DNA of 64,000 nt. Origin: Symbiodinium natans (taxonomy: Eukaryota; Sar; Dinophyceae; Suessiales; Symbiodiniaceae). Of this stretch, positions 31,415-42,206 are shown in pieces. The stretch lies in the NCBI GenBank assembly GCA_905221605.1, contig CAJNDS010002823.1, forward strand, positions 653,001 to 717,000, read 5' to 3'. The notes beneath the pieces were generated by a model, which ran no database searches, was not told where the DNA came from, and worked only from the letters and a program-made list of their open reading frames with translations. The number at the start of each line of letters is the position of its first letter. Position 1 is the stretch's first letter. The position numbers were made by a program, and so were the translations under genes.

Positions 31415-31526
31415 GACTACTAGTTGCTTAAGAACCCCAAGATATGAAACATGTTCTTCCCTAGTACGGGTCATATAGGGATTATTTATCTTTTACTTTC
31501 TGGGGTTCTCAAGCAATTCGTAGTAG
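31415..31526. mobile_element. Foldback element, family B (well preserved)
   Basis: CTACTAGTTGCTTAAGAACC at the left mirrors GGTTCTCAAGCAATTCGTAGTAG at the right. A diverged family-D copy (31529-31617) follows immediately. Confidence 0.7.
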
Positions 31527-31692
31527 AGGTGCTTGTACCTATCTAGCACACTTGGGACCTCAAGCTACTATATAGGAACCCTTTTAAGGCCCAAGTACAT
31601 TCTGTGTGGGTACGCTGGCCCTGTGGGTTTGCTGACTTCAGACTCGCCTCGGAACTAGACACTTTGCACCGTGATGCAGAAGACTCCTGCGG

Positions 31693-31980
31693 GTGATCTT
31701 AAGGGCCCGGGCCCACCGCCGCAGCCGCCGCCGCAGCCGCCGCCGCAGCCGCCGCTGCAGCCGCCTCCGCAGCCGCCGGCGTTGCCGCCGGCGCAGCCAT
31801 AGCCCTGGAACATCGGCACAGGCTCGTCGACAACGGGAGTCGAGCCGCAATGACTGCGTGCGGGAGGCAACGTTCCAAGTTCGGATCTTGCGGATCTTGC
31901 GGGCTGCACAAGGAGATCAGGCTTCTCAGAAGGGAAGTGTGTTTCAGTGGGGCGGCGCAACTCAAAAGAACTACTACTAG
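31693..31980 (+). CDS. Candidate ORF with Arg-Ser repeats
   Basis: The GCC/GCAGCC-rich stretch 31712-31800 reads as RRSRRRSRRRSRRCSRLRS in this frame. It is followed by a protein-like tail with RRQRESSRNDCVREATFQVR and a stop after QKNYY. Other frames give poly-Ala or Cys-Gly-Gly runs, so the RS look may be a trinucleotide-repeat artefact. If real, an RS-domain (splicing-factor-like) piece would be possible; not asserted. Confidence 0.3.
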   Translation: MILRARAHRRSRRRSRRRSRRCSRLRSRRRCRRRSHSPGTSAQARRQRESSRNDCVREATFQVRILRILRAAQGDQASQKGSVFQWGGATQKNYY

Positions 31981-32564
31981 TGGGACATGAAAAATGAACA
32001 TGCGCCGCTTTGCATGCAAAGAACCCGAAGTCGAAGTTCGAAGTAAAAAAACCAAACCCCTAAGCCTAAACCCTGAACCCTAAGACGTTGCCGCCAAGCC
32101 TCAGAAAGACTCTGAAACTCTCGAAGCCCTACAATCCCTGTAAGTCAGAAAGCAACATACGCAGTCGACGTATATACATATATATATATATATATGCATA
32201 CATTAATGAGAGAGAGAGAGAAAGAGAAACCAGAAACAAAACTCTACAAGCCTACAGCACCCTCAGACCCGTCGGGAGGACCTAGAAAGTGGGACCCGCC
32301 TTTGTGTTGGTACTGGGTGCTACCCTTCGAGGCGAGCTTTCTAGATCGTTCCAGTCTGGGAACACGAACCCAAGAAACATAGCTCTCAGGCTCTCAGCAC
32401 ATCCAAGACCATGCAAAGCATGGTCGCTGAGCCCCCGAAAAACCCTAAACCCTAAACCTCCCTATTAATGTGCGATTTTCGCACCCCTTCGGGTTGCCAA
32501 CCGACTTCAACCGACCTTGTACACCCCAACTTTGAACCCTAAACGCAACCCATAACCCAAAGAC

Positions 32565-32617
32565 AGGGTTTAGGGTTTAGGGTTTAGAGTTTAGGGTTTA
32601 GGGTTTAGGGTTTAGGG
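32565..32617 (+). repeat. TTTAGGG array abutting foldback family A
   Basis: Seven heptamers, then CTACTTGGAGGTTCAGGG, the left arm of the element at 32618-32717. Confidence 0.95.
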
Positions 32618-32717
32618 CTACTTGGAGGTTCAGGGAGGTTATAGGTATTGTTGTAAGCACTCTAAATAAGCTTACAACCAGCTATAAGTATAGCTACCCG
32701 ACGATGATTCTTCAAGA
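32618..32717. mobile_element. Foldback element, family A (diverged)
   Basis: Left arm CTACTTGGAGGTTCAGGGAGG; the right arm ends TATAGCTACCCGACGATGATTCTTCAAG. Confidence 0.5.
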
Positions 32718-33304
32718 AGACTCTGCAAGCCGTAAGTCGGCGAAGAGTCTCAACGCCTCGTCGGCCAGGAAGCAGGAGCACAGGTACTCGAAGACCAGGA
32801 GGGCGGCAAAGAGCACGTAGAGGAAGACGTAGAATGATCTGGCTATTTAGGCTTTAGGGCTTTTTTTGGAGGGTGAGACTCACCTCTTGGGCCACCCAGA
32901 GACCTCGGGCTCCACAACCGTACTACAGGGTTTAGGGTTTAGGGTTTAGGGTTTAGGGTCCAGGTGGACCCTCTGGCTCAGGGTGTTACAAGTGCTTGCA
33001 AGTTTCGGGTTTCGAGGTCGAGGGTTTGAAGGGCTTTGCTCTCGAGAGACTCGACGAAAAAGGGCTTGTGAGAGATCTGGGCAGACTTTGCACAGGCGAG
33101 CGGGTTCCCATGTAGATCCGGAGACACCTGCCTCCCAACAGTCCTAAACCATAAGCCCTAAACCCTAAGCCCTAAACCCTAAACCCCCAACCCTAAACCC
33201 TAAACCCTAAACCCTCGCTTTGACCCTCCAAAACTCCTCGGCTTCCAAAAGGCTCTATGGAAGCCTTTGCTACAAACTTGGTCCGGGCTTTTCGAGTCTT
33301 CTTC

Positions 33305-33415
33305 CCCCAACCCTAAACCCTAAAACCCTAAACCCTAAAACCCTAAAACCCCAAACCCCAAACCCCAAACCCTAAACCCTAAACCCTGAACCCTGAACCC
33401 TTAACCCTAAACCAT
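33305..33415 (-). repeat. CCCTAAA array with variants
   Basis: About fifteen units including CCCCAAA and CCCTGAA. Confidence 0.93.
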
Positions 33416-33421
33416 TTCAAG

Positions 33422-33516
33422 GCATAGAGCCGCCTTCTTTGCCCTGAAAAAAAGCCCTGGGCTCCACCACCTCTGGTTGTCCAGGCCAACACATCGGTCC
33501 ATCCAAGGGCCTCAGG
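33422..33516 (+). CDS. Candidate exon between convergent arrays
   Basis: CCATTTCAAG precedes 95 open bases (AAFFALKKSPGLHHLWLSRP, then THRSIQGPQ) that end CAGG|GTTTAGGGG. An A7 run sits inside. The minus strand is open and also ends at G|GTTTAGGG. Confidence 0.35.
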
Positions 33517-33544
33517 GTTTAGGGGTTTTTAGGGCGTGGGCTGT

Positions 33545-33635
33545 GTAGGGTTTAGGGTTTAGGGTTTAGGGTTTAGGGTTTAGGGTTTAGGGCGTGGGGA
33601 TTAGGGTTTGGGGTTTGGGGTTTAGGGCTTAGGTA
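33545..33635 (+). repeat. TTTAGGG/TTTGGGG array
   Basis: About seven TTTAGGG units, a short spacer, then TTTGGGG units. Confidence 0.93.
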
Positions 33636-34865
33636 AAACAACTCTAACCGGATGGGGGCTTCGGGATTCTGAAAAATCGGCGAGTTGCCAGGGCTTTGAG
33701 CACCAAGGGGATCGGGATTTGTAGGGGCTTGCGGCAAGCAGATATACAGTAAATGGGTTTAGGGTTTAGGGTTTAGGGCAAACTCCAGAAAGTTGGAACA
33801 CAGTTAAAGGATGACGAGAGCTGGGATTTTCTTTGGTATACCTTTTGGGGCATGGGGATGAGGATGTTCAAACTTTTTTCATGTGGTATAGGGTTTGAGG
33901 TTTAGGGTTTAGGCTTGTGAACCCTAAAAACTTAAAAAGGAACAAAGACATGGTTCCGAGCTTCTTACAATGATGATCCAGCCGTTGGACACAAGAGCCA
34001 CAGCTCTTACAATGGAAGCACCTGCAACACTTCGAGGGGTTCAGGACGTTTCGGGTTTAGGGTTTAGGGTTAGGGACGCAGGAACCTGACTGAATGGGCT
34101 TCGGGGTTAAGGCTTTGAGGCCTGTCAGGTTTTTGGGTGGGGTTTGGGGTTTGGGGTTTAGGGTCTCGTGCTTGGGGTGGTTTAGGCTAAGAATGAGGTT
34201 CAGGGGCTTTGGGATCTTCGGCGGGCAGACGAAGTTACGAAGGATTCCACTTGTGAGCGGTCAGACTCTTTTAGCTGAGATGCAAGGAAGCCGTGGAAAG
34301 AAAACCTCCTTTTGTGTAGCAAGGCCTTATACCAGAAACCGGCGCCATCGTCCCAAACATCAATCCCTATAGGAGAGTTTCCAAAGCCCACGCTTTAAGG
34401 GTCATGGGGTTTGGGTCTGGGGCTTATGGACCCTGCCGGTCCACATGTGGGTAGCTCGCTGTATTAGGGGCCCTTGCTGGGTACCCCAAATACTAGGGGG
34501 CGCCTTACGAAAAAGGACCCCAAAAGGGACCACGATTTACAGAACTGGCACCATACGGAGCTTAGAACACGAAGAAGGACCCCCACCGTTTAGATGAACC
34601 CCCCCCCCCCCCCCCACGCCCTAAACCAACACACTAACCATCCTCAGCTTTGGTCTCCTTACCCTAACTAAACCCTGAACCCAAAACCCTAAACCCTGAA
34701 CCCGAACCCCTAAACCCTAAACCCTAAAACCCAAACCCTAAACCCTAAAACCCTAACCCACCCACAAAAATGCGGGGGGCCGTAAACAATTCCTGCAAAC
34801 TCTCGAACTTCGACCTCTCGTCAGCGCAAGGACACCAACATCCTGAGCCAGTGCACCGTAAACTG

Positions 34866-34924
34866 CAAACCCTAAACCCTAAACCCTAAACCCTAAACCC
34901 TAAACCCTAAACCCTAAACCCTAA
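34866..34924 (-). repeat. CCCTAAA array
   Basis: Eight heptamers. A GC-rich open island follows (plus: TWWHITHTVLEKAGWTTRDD, after GTGCCTCAG). Confidence 0.96.
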
Positions 34925-35022
34925 TCCTGAGCTCATGCCCTGACCGCGTGCCTCAGACTTCGCACCTGGTGGCACATCACGCACACCGTCCTCGAGAAAG
35001 CTGGCTGGACAACGCGGGACGA

Positions 35023-35076
35023 CCCTAAACCCTAAACCCTAAACCCTAAACCCTAAACCCTAAACCCTAAACCCTA
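35023..35076 (-). repeat. CCCTAAA array
   Basis: Seven to eight heptamers. Confidence 0.96.
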
Positions 35077-35329
35077 TGGGCCTTGCTTGGTACACTTGAC
35101 TACACGGAACATACAAGCTCCAGAAGCCCTAAAGCCCCACAAGAAAGCTCCCAAAAAATTGAAAATGCTCCAATAAGCTCCGAAAAATCTCGAATAAAGC
35201 TCCAAAAAAGGCTCCCCAAATCTCCAAAAGCCCCTGTCCTGAACTCGCCATCGTTGACCAAGTTCGTGTACTCCCTGCCCCTGGCCCTGAGCAACTCCGG
35301 GGTTCAAATGGCTCGATGGGGAGCTTAAT

Positions 35330-35600
35330 AATCAAATTGAACAAACCATAATCAAATAAAGAAGAAAAATAAAAAATAAAAGAATATAGTAATAACAAAA
35401 GAAAATAAAAATATAAATAATAATAATAACAACAACATAATCGCATAATACCAACAATAACATAAGAATAAAATAAGAATAAGACGAAGAAGAACACAGA
35501 ATATCAATAATAATAATGATAATGATACCAAATGATGGTAGTAATCATAATACTAGCTATTCCTTCTACTACTAATAATACATAATATCAATAAGTAGGG
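35330..35600. repeat. A/T-rich simple sequence (AAT)n, (AAC)n
   Basis: AATAAT, AATAAC and AAGAAT trinucleotides. The Tyr/Phe/Leu-rich minus frames are artefacts. Confidence 0.85.
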
Positions 35601-35904
35601 TTCTAAGTATCTTAAACAAGCTTTTCTGAATATAGTTTCTATGGGGGGGGGGGGGAACTCATAATTCGTTTTGGAAACTCATGCACTTCTCGAAGGGGGA
35701 GGGAGGGTTAGGTGTGGACGGTGAGGCGTTCATGGGGCTGACACGGCATAATACAGGTTTTTGTATGTGCTGAACAAGGTTGAATAGGGTGTAGGGACTT
35801 TAGGGGTTCGGGGGTTTTGGTTTCGAGGATTTAGGGTTTCCGCCGGTCCAAGAGAAGGAAGCCATAAAGAACGAAGGAAACAAGTAAAGAAAGAAATAAG
35901 AAAA

Positions 35905-35932
35905 GACAGAGAGAGAGAGAGAGAGAGAGAGA
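35905..35932. repeat. (GA)n microsatellite
   Basis: About thirteen GA units. Confidence 0.95.
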
Positions 35933-36620
35933 CGTACTCTGGAAAGCGCAAGCATCATTCGTGAGGCCACACGATCTTACAATACTCATCGGAGAGTTTG
36001 GCCAGAGCGCACCCCATTGGCTTGAGTTGGGGCTGTCCATCTTCGCCCCCGCGTGCACAAAACATTGATCCGTTGAGCCTTTCCATCCGCTGGTTGTTAT
36101 AACGTTCGCCCCGTGGCGGGAGCACCCAATTTTTCAATAGTGGTTCATAGTGGATTCATGGTGCGAGAGAACGCGCCCGAGGCAATAGCCTCGAGAGTGC
36201 TGGACGGCCGAAGACCTCCCCCCCCAAAACCTGCACCATAAACCCTAAACGCCATAGACCCTAAACCAGCCCTAAAGCCCTAAAAGCCCTAACACGCTAA
36301 GACGAACCACGAAACCTCTCCGCGGGATAGCTGGGCCAGCCGGCTTCTTTGTCGCTTTGAGCAGGATGGGGCCTGTGCGAAGGAAGAGCTGCACGAGCCC
36401 TCAAACAGAGCATCAAGGCTCCACGTGCCCAGCTTACTGCTTGGTGTTAATTAAAGGGCGGATCTTGCTTCTGACCTAGGGTTTAGGGTCTAAAGAGGAA
36501 GGATGGATCTTAATTCTGAGACCTTTTTTTGCTTGCTTTTTGTGCCGCATGTATGGCTAGCAGTGGACACCTCCGAGCGTCTGATTGGTGACTTTGAACT
36601 TACAGCACAAGGTTGGTTCA

Positions 36621-36749
36621 GGGTTTAGGGAGGGTTTAGGGCTTAGGGCTTAGGGTTTAGGGTTTAGGGTTTAGGGTTTAGGGTTTAGGGTTTAGGGTTT
36701 AGGGTTTAGGGTTTATAAGGGTTTAGGGTTTAGGGTTTAGGGTTTAGGG
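36621..36749 (+). repeat. TTTAGGG array, about 17 units
   Basis: Two CTTAGGG units and one TTTATAAGGG slip within TTTAGGG. Confidence 0.97.
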
Positions 36750-37074
36750 ACACCAGACTAAAGACGTCCAGAGACAGGATGGCAACACTTGGATCTCAGG
36801 CAGATCTGGCTGGATCAGCTCTCTGTGAGCAGGCTTTCAAGGTCAGAAACCAGACGGTACTTCAAGTGGAACCCTCAACCCTAATAACCCTAAACCCTAA
36901 ACCCTAAAGCCTAACAGGACACTGGGCAAGGTCAGAAAATCGGTCGAGGGGCGAAGTCAGCTGGAGCTGTGAGCATGCACCATGTCTGAGGATGTTCGAT
37001 GTACTCCCTGGGCCTAATATGCCCCCTGAAGCCTAAACCCGCACAATTCCGCAGACTCTGCCTGAAAGCGTACT

Positions 37075-37208
37075 CAAATTAGTAGGGGCAACTTTCAACC
37101 CAGAATTACTGGGCATTTCCAAGAATAGAGGTGCTCCTTTTATACCCCGAATACAAGAGAATCCCCTCAAAGGGACTCCCAGAAAGGGTACCCCTACTTT
37201 CGGAAACC
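37075..37208. mobile_element. Foldback-like element, family F
   Basis: Right end GGGTACCCCTACTTTCGGAAACCC. The left part has AGTAGGGGCAACTTTCAACC. Confidence 0.4.
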
Positions 37209-37257
37209 CTAAACCCAACACCCTCAATCCCCAAACCACCTAAACCCCAAACCCTAA

Positions 37258-37310
37258 CCCGAAGCCCTAAGCCCTAAGCCCTAAGCCCTAAGCCCTAAGC
37301 CCTAAGCCCA
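37258..37310 (-). repeat. CCCTAAG array
   Basis: Seven units of the variant CCCTAAG (GCTTAGG on the other strand), the same variant seen in the 51-55 kb satellite. Confidence 0.95.
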
Positions 37311-37340
37311 TGCGGGATCGCGGCCTGCTTGCTGGAGCAG

Positions 37341-37387
37341 TTCCCGGGCCCAAGCGTCGAGCTTGTCGTCGCACGAGCTGGGCAAAG
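37341..37387 (+). CDS. Candidate exon between convergent arrays
   Basis: CCTGCTTGCTGGAGCAG is followed by FPGPSVELVVARAGQ and AAAG|GAAGGG (GA donor). Minus alternative: SCDDKLDAWARELLQQAGRD, ending ATGG|GCTTAGGG, at least as protein-like. Strand undecided. Confidence 0.35.
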
Positions 37388-39001
37388 GAAGGGCTCAAGG
37401 GGGTTGAACGGTGTAGGGTTTAGGGTTTAGGGTTTCGGGTTTAGGGTTTGGGGTTTAGGGTTTAGGCTTTCGGGTTTCGGGTTCAGGGCGGTGGCGTAGA
37501 TTTCCTTCTGAAGAAAGAAGGGCTTGGAGACTTCTTCTGGCGTGCATGATACGTGCAACCCAGTCACAAGCGATTGCAAGGAATTTCGCTCGGTAGGGCT
37601 GTTCAGAGGCTTTACATACTGTATACTGCGGTGCTTTCCGCATTTCCAGTCCCTGTGTAGTTTGAAAAAGGTGTTGAACATGCTCCAAAACCCTGACAAT
37701 TGCCATGCTTTTATCGGCACTTGGCTGGCCCCGGGTTGCAGGATGTGAGGGTACATACCCAGTTCAATATATTGAACCGGCTAATTTCAGGCTGCAGACA
37801 CGAAAGATTGCAGCGAATCCAGCACTGAAAAGAAAGACTGTGGCTAACTTGTTTCTTCTCCGCATCTCCAGCCTCCCCCCCCACCCATCTGCAGACACCA
37901 TGAGGAAAAGCATCGCAGTTTGGGGGGGGGGGGGGGGTGGTGGGGCGGCGGGGAGGGGCGCCTTTGCAAACACATAGCGCGTTTACGACACGCTAGGAAA
38001 TGATTCCTGTGACGGAGTCCTGCGTGATCTTCCGTTTAAGGAAAGCTTGCAGCTTGCATGGCTGGAAAACAAAAAGCGGAGGGTTGGAGGGGGCGCAACC
38101 CCTTTGCAGACACTTGTCATAACACGCATGACCGGTTTGGAAAGGATGCGTGTGTTGAAAGATCTTCATCTTTAAACTAAGCTAGCACCTTGTAAGGCTT
38201 AACATAGAAGCAGGCGGGGTGGGGCGGGGTGGGTGGGGGGCAGGGGTGGCCGAAACTCCTGATAAAAAAAGAAAACAAAGAAATGGTTTGGTCCACGGGC
38301 TTGGAGATGCTAGAGTGCCAGAACTTTAGGAAGGAAAACTGAGCTAGCCACAGCTAACCAGATCCCGAATCCCTCAACACTCGAAAGCATGAACCTCACA
38401 ACTAAGCAGATCTAAGCTGTGCGCTCCTTTGTTGTCTGGACTCTTCCCCCCACAGGACACACAACCTGCAATCTGTTCCACCTACATGCGCTCTCACCTA
38501 GAGTAAGGCATTAAAGCACGCTTCCTAAAGCCTGCCCTAGACCCCAAACCCTTAACGTCTCAGGCTCTTCTATGTAAGCCCCACACACCCTAGCCATCCT
38601 GTGACTTATACAGGGACAAGCCCTCGAAGACACCAATCCGTCAACGTTGAGGGCGTGCTTGGAGGTTCAAGGATTAGAACTAGGGTACCCAGAGCAAGGA
38701 AAACAAAAAGAACATGTAGACCTTCACCGCCTCTACTTACCCTTCTTCTGACCCAGCTATAGCCATGCATGCACCTCAACTAGGGTTGCAGGCTGCAACT
38801 ATGGCAAAAGACTTAGTGTGCATGCACCCCCCGAAGTGAAAACTCCAAAGCCCCCCAAGCAACATCTTGGGATACAAACATCCAAGAGTCCGAAAACACT
38901 CACCCCTAAACCCTAAACCATCCCGACCATACAGAGCCGAGAACCTGAACTCTCAACCATGAACCCTGAACCCTGAACCCTAAACCCTTGGGCCGCCTGA
39001 G

Positions 39002-39057
39002 CGCGTCGTGCACTTGCTGTCGCTCGGCCGAGGAGGAGCCCATGAAGCGCCCCTGAG
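39002..39057 (+). CDS. Candidate exon
   Basis: GGGCCGCCTGAG is followed by RVVHLLSLGRGGAHEAPL and AG|GCTATAGGG. Minus alternative: GRFMGSSSAERQQVHDALRR, ending CAAGG|GTTTAGGG, an excellent-looking exon. Strand undecided. Confidence 0.35.
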
Positions 39058-39254
39058 GCTATAGGGTTCTTAGGGGAGGGGGGAGAGGGTTTGGGGTTTG
39101 GGTTTCGGGTTTAGGGGGGGAGGGGGTTCAAGGGGGGTGTAGAACTCAAGGTACCCAAATAATCACCCTAAACCCTAAAACCCCCCACTACTCCCTAAGG
39201 CACCCTAAGCTTCCCTAAGGTTCCCTGGGTGCCTACCCCCCCCCCCCCGGTGGG

Positions 39255-39300
39255 TGGCTTAAATAGGGTCTATTTGGAAGCTGAGAGTCGTGTTTTGGTG
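39255..39300. repeat. Fragment of the 'AGCTTCCAAATAAACCCTAT' repeat
   Basis: AAATAGGGTCTATTTGGAAGC matches the conserved block found at 46540, 56065, 56450, 57670 and 58850. Confidence 0.6.
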
Positions 39301-39329
39301 TGGTAGATAGAAAGGAAAGGGCATGAGAA

Positions 39330-40400
39330 AGTAGCGAAAGGAGCTCTTCAATTCCCTTCCTTATCTCCTATGCTCTTTATCTTATTCATTGCAACAGGAG
39401 AAGACAGGAAAAGGGCCTCCATTCCCCTGTTGTTCTTATTTCTTTTGTTTTTGACATTTAGAGGGGAACAGGAGAAGAGAAGGGAAAGAGAAGGAGAGTG
39501 GAGAGATAAAAGGAACACAATGTTAATGGGAAGAGCCAAGAAAAGAATGGAAGAGAGATGAATAAAGGAGAGGGAGAGACAAAACAAGGCGCAAAGAAGA
39601 TGGCACTCTTCTTCATCTATCCTCTCCTCCTTATGTCTCCCTTCCCTCTTTCTTTTCGAAATAAGAAAACAAATTCAGGAAGAAATATGAAAAGGAGAAG
39701 GGTAAGGAAAAGAGCAGAAGAGACAGGCCGAAAAGAGGGTATGATGAAGTATGGCAAGGTCCACGCGCAAGGAGTCACCCTCTGCTTACCCTTCCACTGC
39801 TTTATCATACAAGTTCCTTTCTTGTGGTTTATCAGTTCAAAGGAAACAGAAGGAGAGAAGGGAAAGAGAAGTGAGAGAAGAGAGACAACAAGGAGGCCAT
39901 TTTATTTTTCTGGAAGGGTATTGAAAAGAAGAGAGACAAGAAACAAGGAGACGGGTGGCAGTCTTCTTTATCTATCATCTCTCCCTTCCTTGTCTCTCCC
40001 GTTTCCCTCTATACTTCAAAGGACAAGACTATTCTTGCTCTTCGCAGATCTCTCTCCTCTTCAGGAAGCCCCCTCGCCCGTATTTTGCTTGCTTTCTGAA
40101 ACGACAAGGAAAACAACACATTGAAAGAGAGGAAAGGGAATGAAACAATAGGCAGTGGAGCTCTTCAGTGTCTTTCCCTATCTCTTTTCTTCTTTTTCTT
40201 CTTCATTCAAAAAGGAAAAGAAGCTTCCTTTTGTGTTTTTTTGAGATTTAAAGGAGAACAAGAGAAGGAAGGGAGAGAGAAAGGAGAGAGGAGAGATCAA
40301 AAGGAATGCAATTTTAAGGGGAAGAGCAATGAAAAGAATGGAAGAGAAATGAAGACAGGAGAGGGAGGTGCAAAATCAGTGCAAACATCACCATGCCTAA
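39330..40400. repeat. Purine-rich repeat family, about four degenerate units
   Basis: GAGCTCTTCA..., GGGGAACAGGAGAAGAGAAGG and GGAGAGATAAAAGGAACACA motifs recur with spacing of roughly 380-410 bp (about 39462, 39842, 40254). A related copy lies at 50633-51055, and its opening motif recurs at 55198. Short open frames inside differ between units and are not conserved, so I do not call genes. Confidence 0.75.
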
Positions 40401-40751
40401 AATGACATCACCATGCACAAAGTGGACCCTGGAATGTCGATAAGCTACACGACCTTTTGCAATTCCCAGCACCAAAGTCGGCCTAATGGCAAAGAGCCGG
40501 AGATCAAAGCAAAGATGTGACTGCACTATGGAAAAAGCATAGCTTAATGCCCTAACTCAACAAGCTCCAATAAAAAACAAGAGTACACCATTGCTGGATC
40601 TCAAAAGATCGAAGCCAAACAAAGCCCAGGTGTGGGAATGAGGCGGCCTCGGGCCCGGTGCACCCTACGCCTGCCGAGAGACCATTCTGGTAAAGGCAGG
40701 AGTGACCAGCAAGCTCAAAGCTAGTCCAAGCGCCAAAGGCAAGTCAAAGCA

Positions 40752-41571
40752 TCACTGACTGTTGCGAAAAGCTTTGTAACAGTGACCACAACGATGAATG
40801 TGGGGTTGATCAATGCGATCAAGCTGGAGGCCGCAGTGCCCACTCCCACAAACTTCGCACGGAGACCTGCAGTACCTCACCAGCTTCTCAACCACGATGT
40901 TCTGCTGCGAGGTGCCCAAAGTACGAATGCCACTGCCAGAGCCAGTGCCGGGGGACTGATTGGTGGCTCCCGCGTTCTGTCCAGTGCCATGGGACGAAGT
41001 AGGCAAAGGCTGGGATGGCGGAGCCGGGGGATGGGCCCCCTGTTCTTTGACCATGTGCCAAAGCCATTCTTCCTTGCTGTAGTTCTGGCTCCCCCCCATG
41101 GCGTAGGCAAGGTCAAGGATCTCGGAAAAGTCGTAGGTGGTGCTTTCATCCATCCAAAAACCAAAGCCACTCTTCCGCTGAAGAGGTTTTCTGAGGTTGC
41201 GCCAAAGCTTCCGACATCCAAAGCGTGGCAACAACCATCGAAGCCTTGGTTGCCCCCGACCCTGAGGCCGGCTGGGATGCAGCAGGTTGCTGCGGTCCCG
41301 CGTTGGCGCTGGGGCTAACCATAAGGTACGAGCACCAATGCCAAAGCCATTCTTGACGAGAAAAGGCACCGGCGCGCGACTCGCACGTGTCTAGAATCGC
41401 CCCAAAGGAGCCCGCGTCTTCTGTGGCCCAGTGCCAGAGCCACTCAGCTTCAGTGCCGCCATGCGCCGATGCCCACGAAGCAGCCTCATCCATCCAGTCA
41501 ACCAAGCGCACGAGGTCGATGCTGTCTGTCTGCCCAAAAGCCGAAGGGAGATCCTGCGTGTTCAGTGGCAT
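40752..41571 (-). pseudogene. EWLWH-repeat protein with C-terminal CxxC/His cluster, one frame break
   Basis: The minus-strand ATG at 41571 has an in-frame stop four codons upstream, so the start is plausible. The N-terminal frame has VDWMDEAASWASAHGG, EAEWLWHWATED, RQEWLWHWCSYL and AEEWLWFLDG, then stops at 41146. Near 41160 the reading resumes in another frame with FWMDESTTYDFSEI, KEEWLWHMVKEQG, a Ser/Gly/Thr linker, and an ending with CEVCGSGHC and HIHRCGHCYKAF, which could bind zinc. WMDE...EWLWH thus repeats four times across the break. It could be a pseudogene, a small intron or a single-base error in the T5 run at the junction. No family recognised. Confidence 0.5.
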
Positions 41572-41770
41572 GGCTGCAGGCTAGGCGCAAAGAAGAGCGA
41601 AGCCTCAAAAGCCAAAGTGTGCAACCCTCCAAGGTCTTCGGGCCCCAAAGCTCTGAACTCAAACGCACCGACTTGCGCGCTGCAGGTGAAAGCAGTCAAG
41701 CTGCCAAGCTCAAGCATTGACGCTCTGTAAAAGCACTGGGACCGCTATTTGGGCAGACTGAAGCTCTGAG

Positions 41771-42013
41771 TTAAGGCAAAGTCTGGCCCAAAGCTGAGCT
41801 CCGTCTGCAAAGGAGGTGATCTCCTGGGCCCCCAAGGCCCTGCAACCCCAAAGCTAAAGCGAGCCAGCTCGGAGCGGCGAAGCATGACCAAAGCACTGCA
41901 GGTATGTCAAGCACATGCTTAGAGAAGGGGTTGCCCTGTATGCGCTGTCCTGTCTGACACAAGCTCACCTGCACATCAAGCTCGAAGCAAAGATTCTCTA
42001 GACGCACTGACAT
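41771..42013 (-). CDS. Hypothetical small ORF, 80 aa
   Basis: ATG start, MSVRLENLCFELDVQVSLCQ, then a hydrophobic SCFAAPSWLALALGLQGLGG. It lies upstream of the EWLWH ORF on the same strand. May be an exon or chance. Confidence 0.25.
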   Translation of the reverse strand: MSVRLENLCFELDVQVSLCQTGQRIQGNPFSKHVLDIPAVLWSCFAAPSWLALALGLQGLGGPGDHLLCRRSSALGQTLP

Positions 42014-42206
42014 GCCAAAGTGAATGCAAGCAAAGCAACATGTTGTAAAAAGAAAAACATGTAAATGTCAACCCTGCGAAGCTCTTGTCCCGTTTTTTAA
42101 GCGTGTGCTCTGCCTGTCAAAGATTAGCAGGAGAAAAGGGCAGCTCGTACGGCCGCCTCCAGTGTTGTCAAAGCCCCTTCAATCTAAATGGAGGGGGCTT
42201 ACGAGC

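Noticed and set aside
39558-40124. 188-codon plus-strand Lys/Arg-rich frame
   Set aside because: Lies within the purine-rich repeat family and is not preserved in the related copy at 50633-51055 or in neighbouring units.
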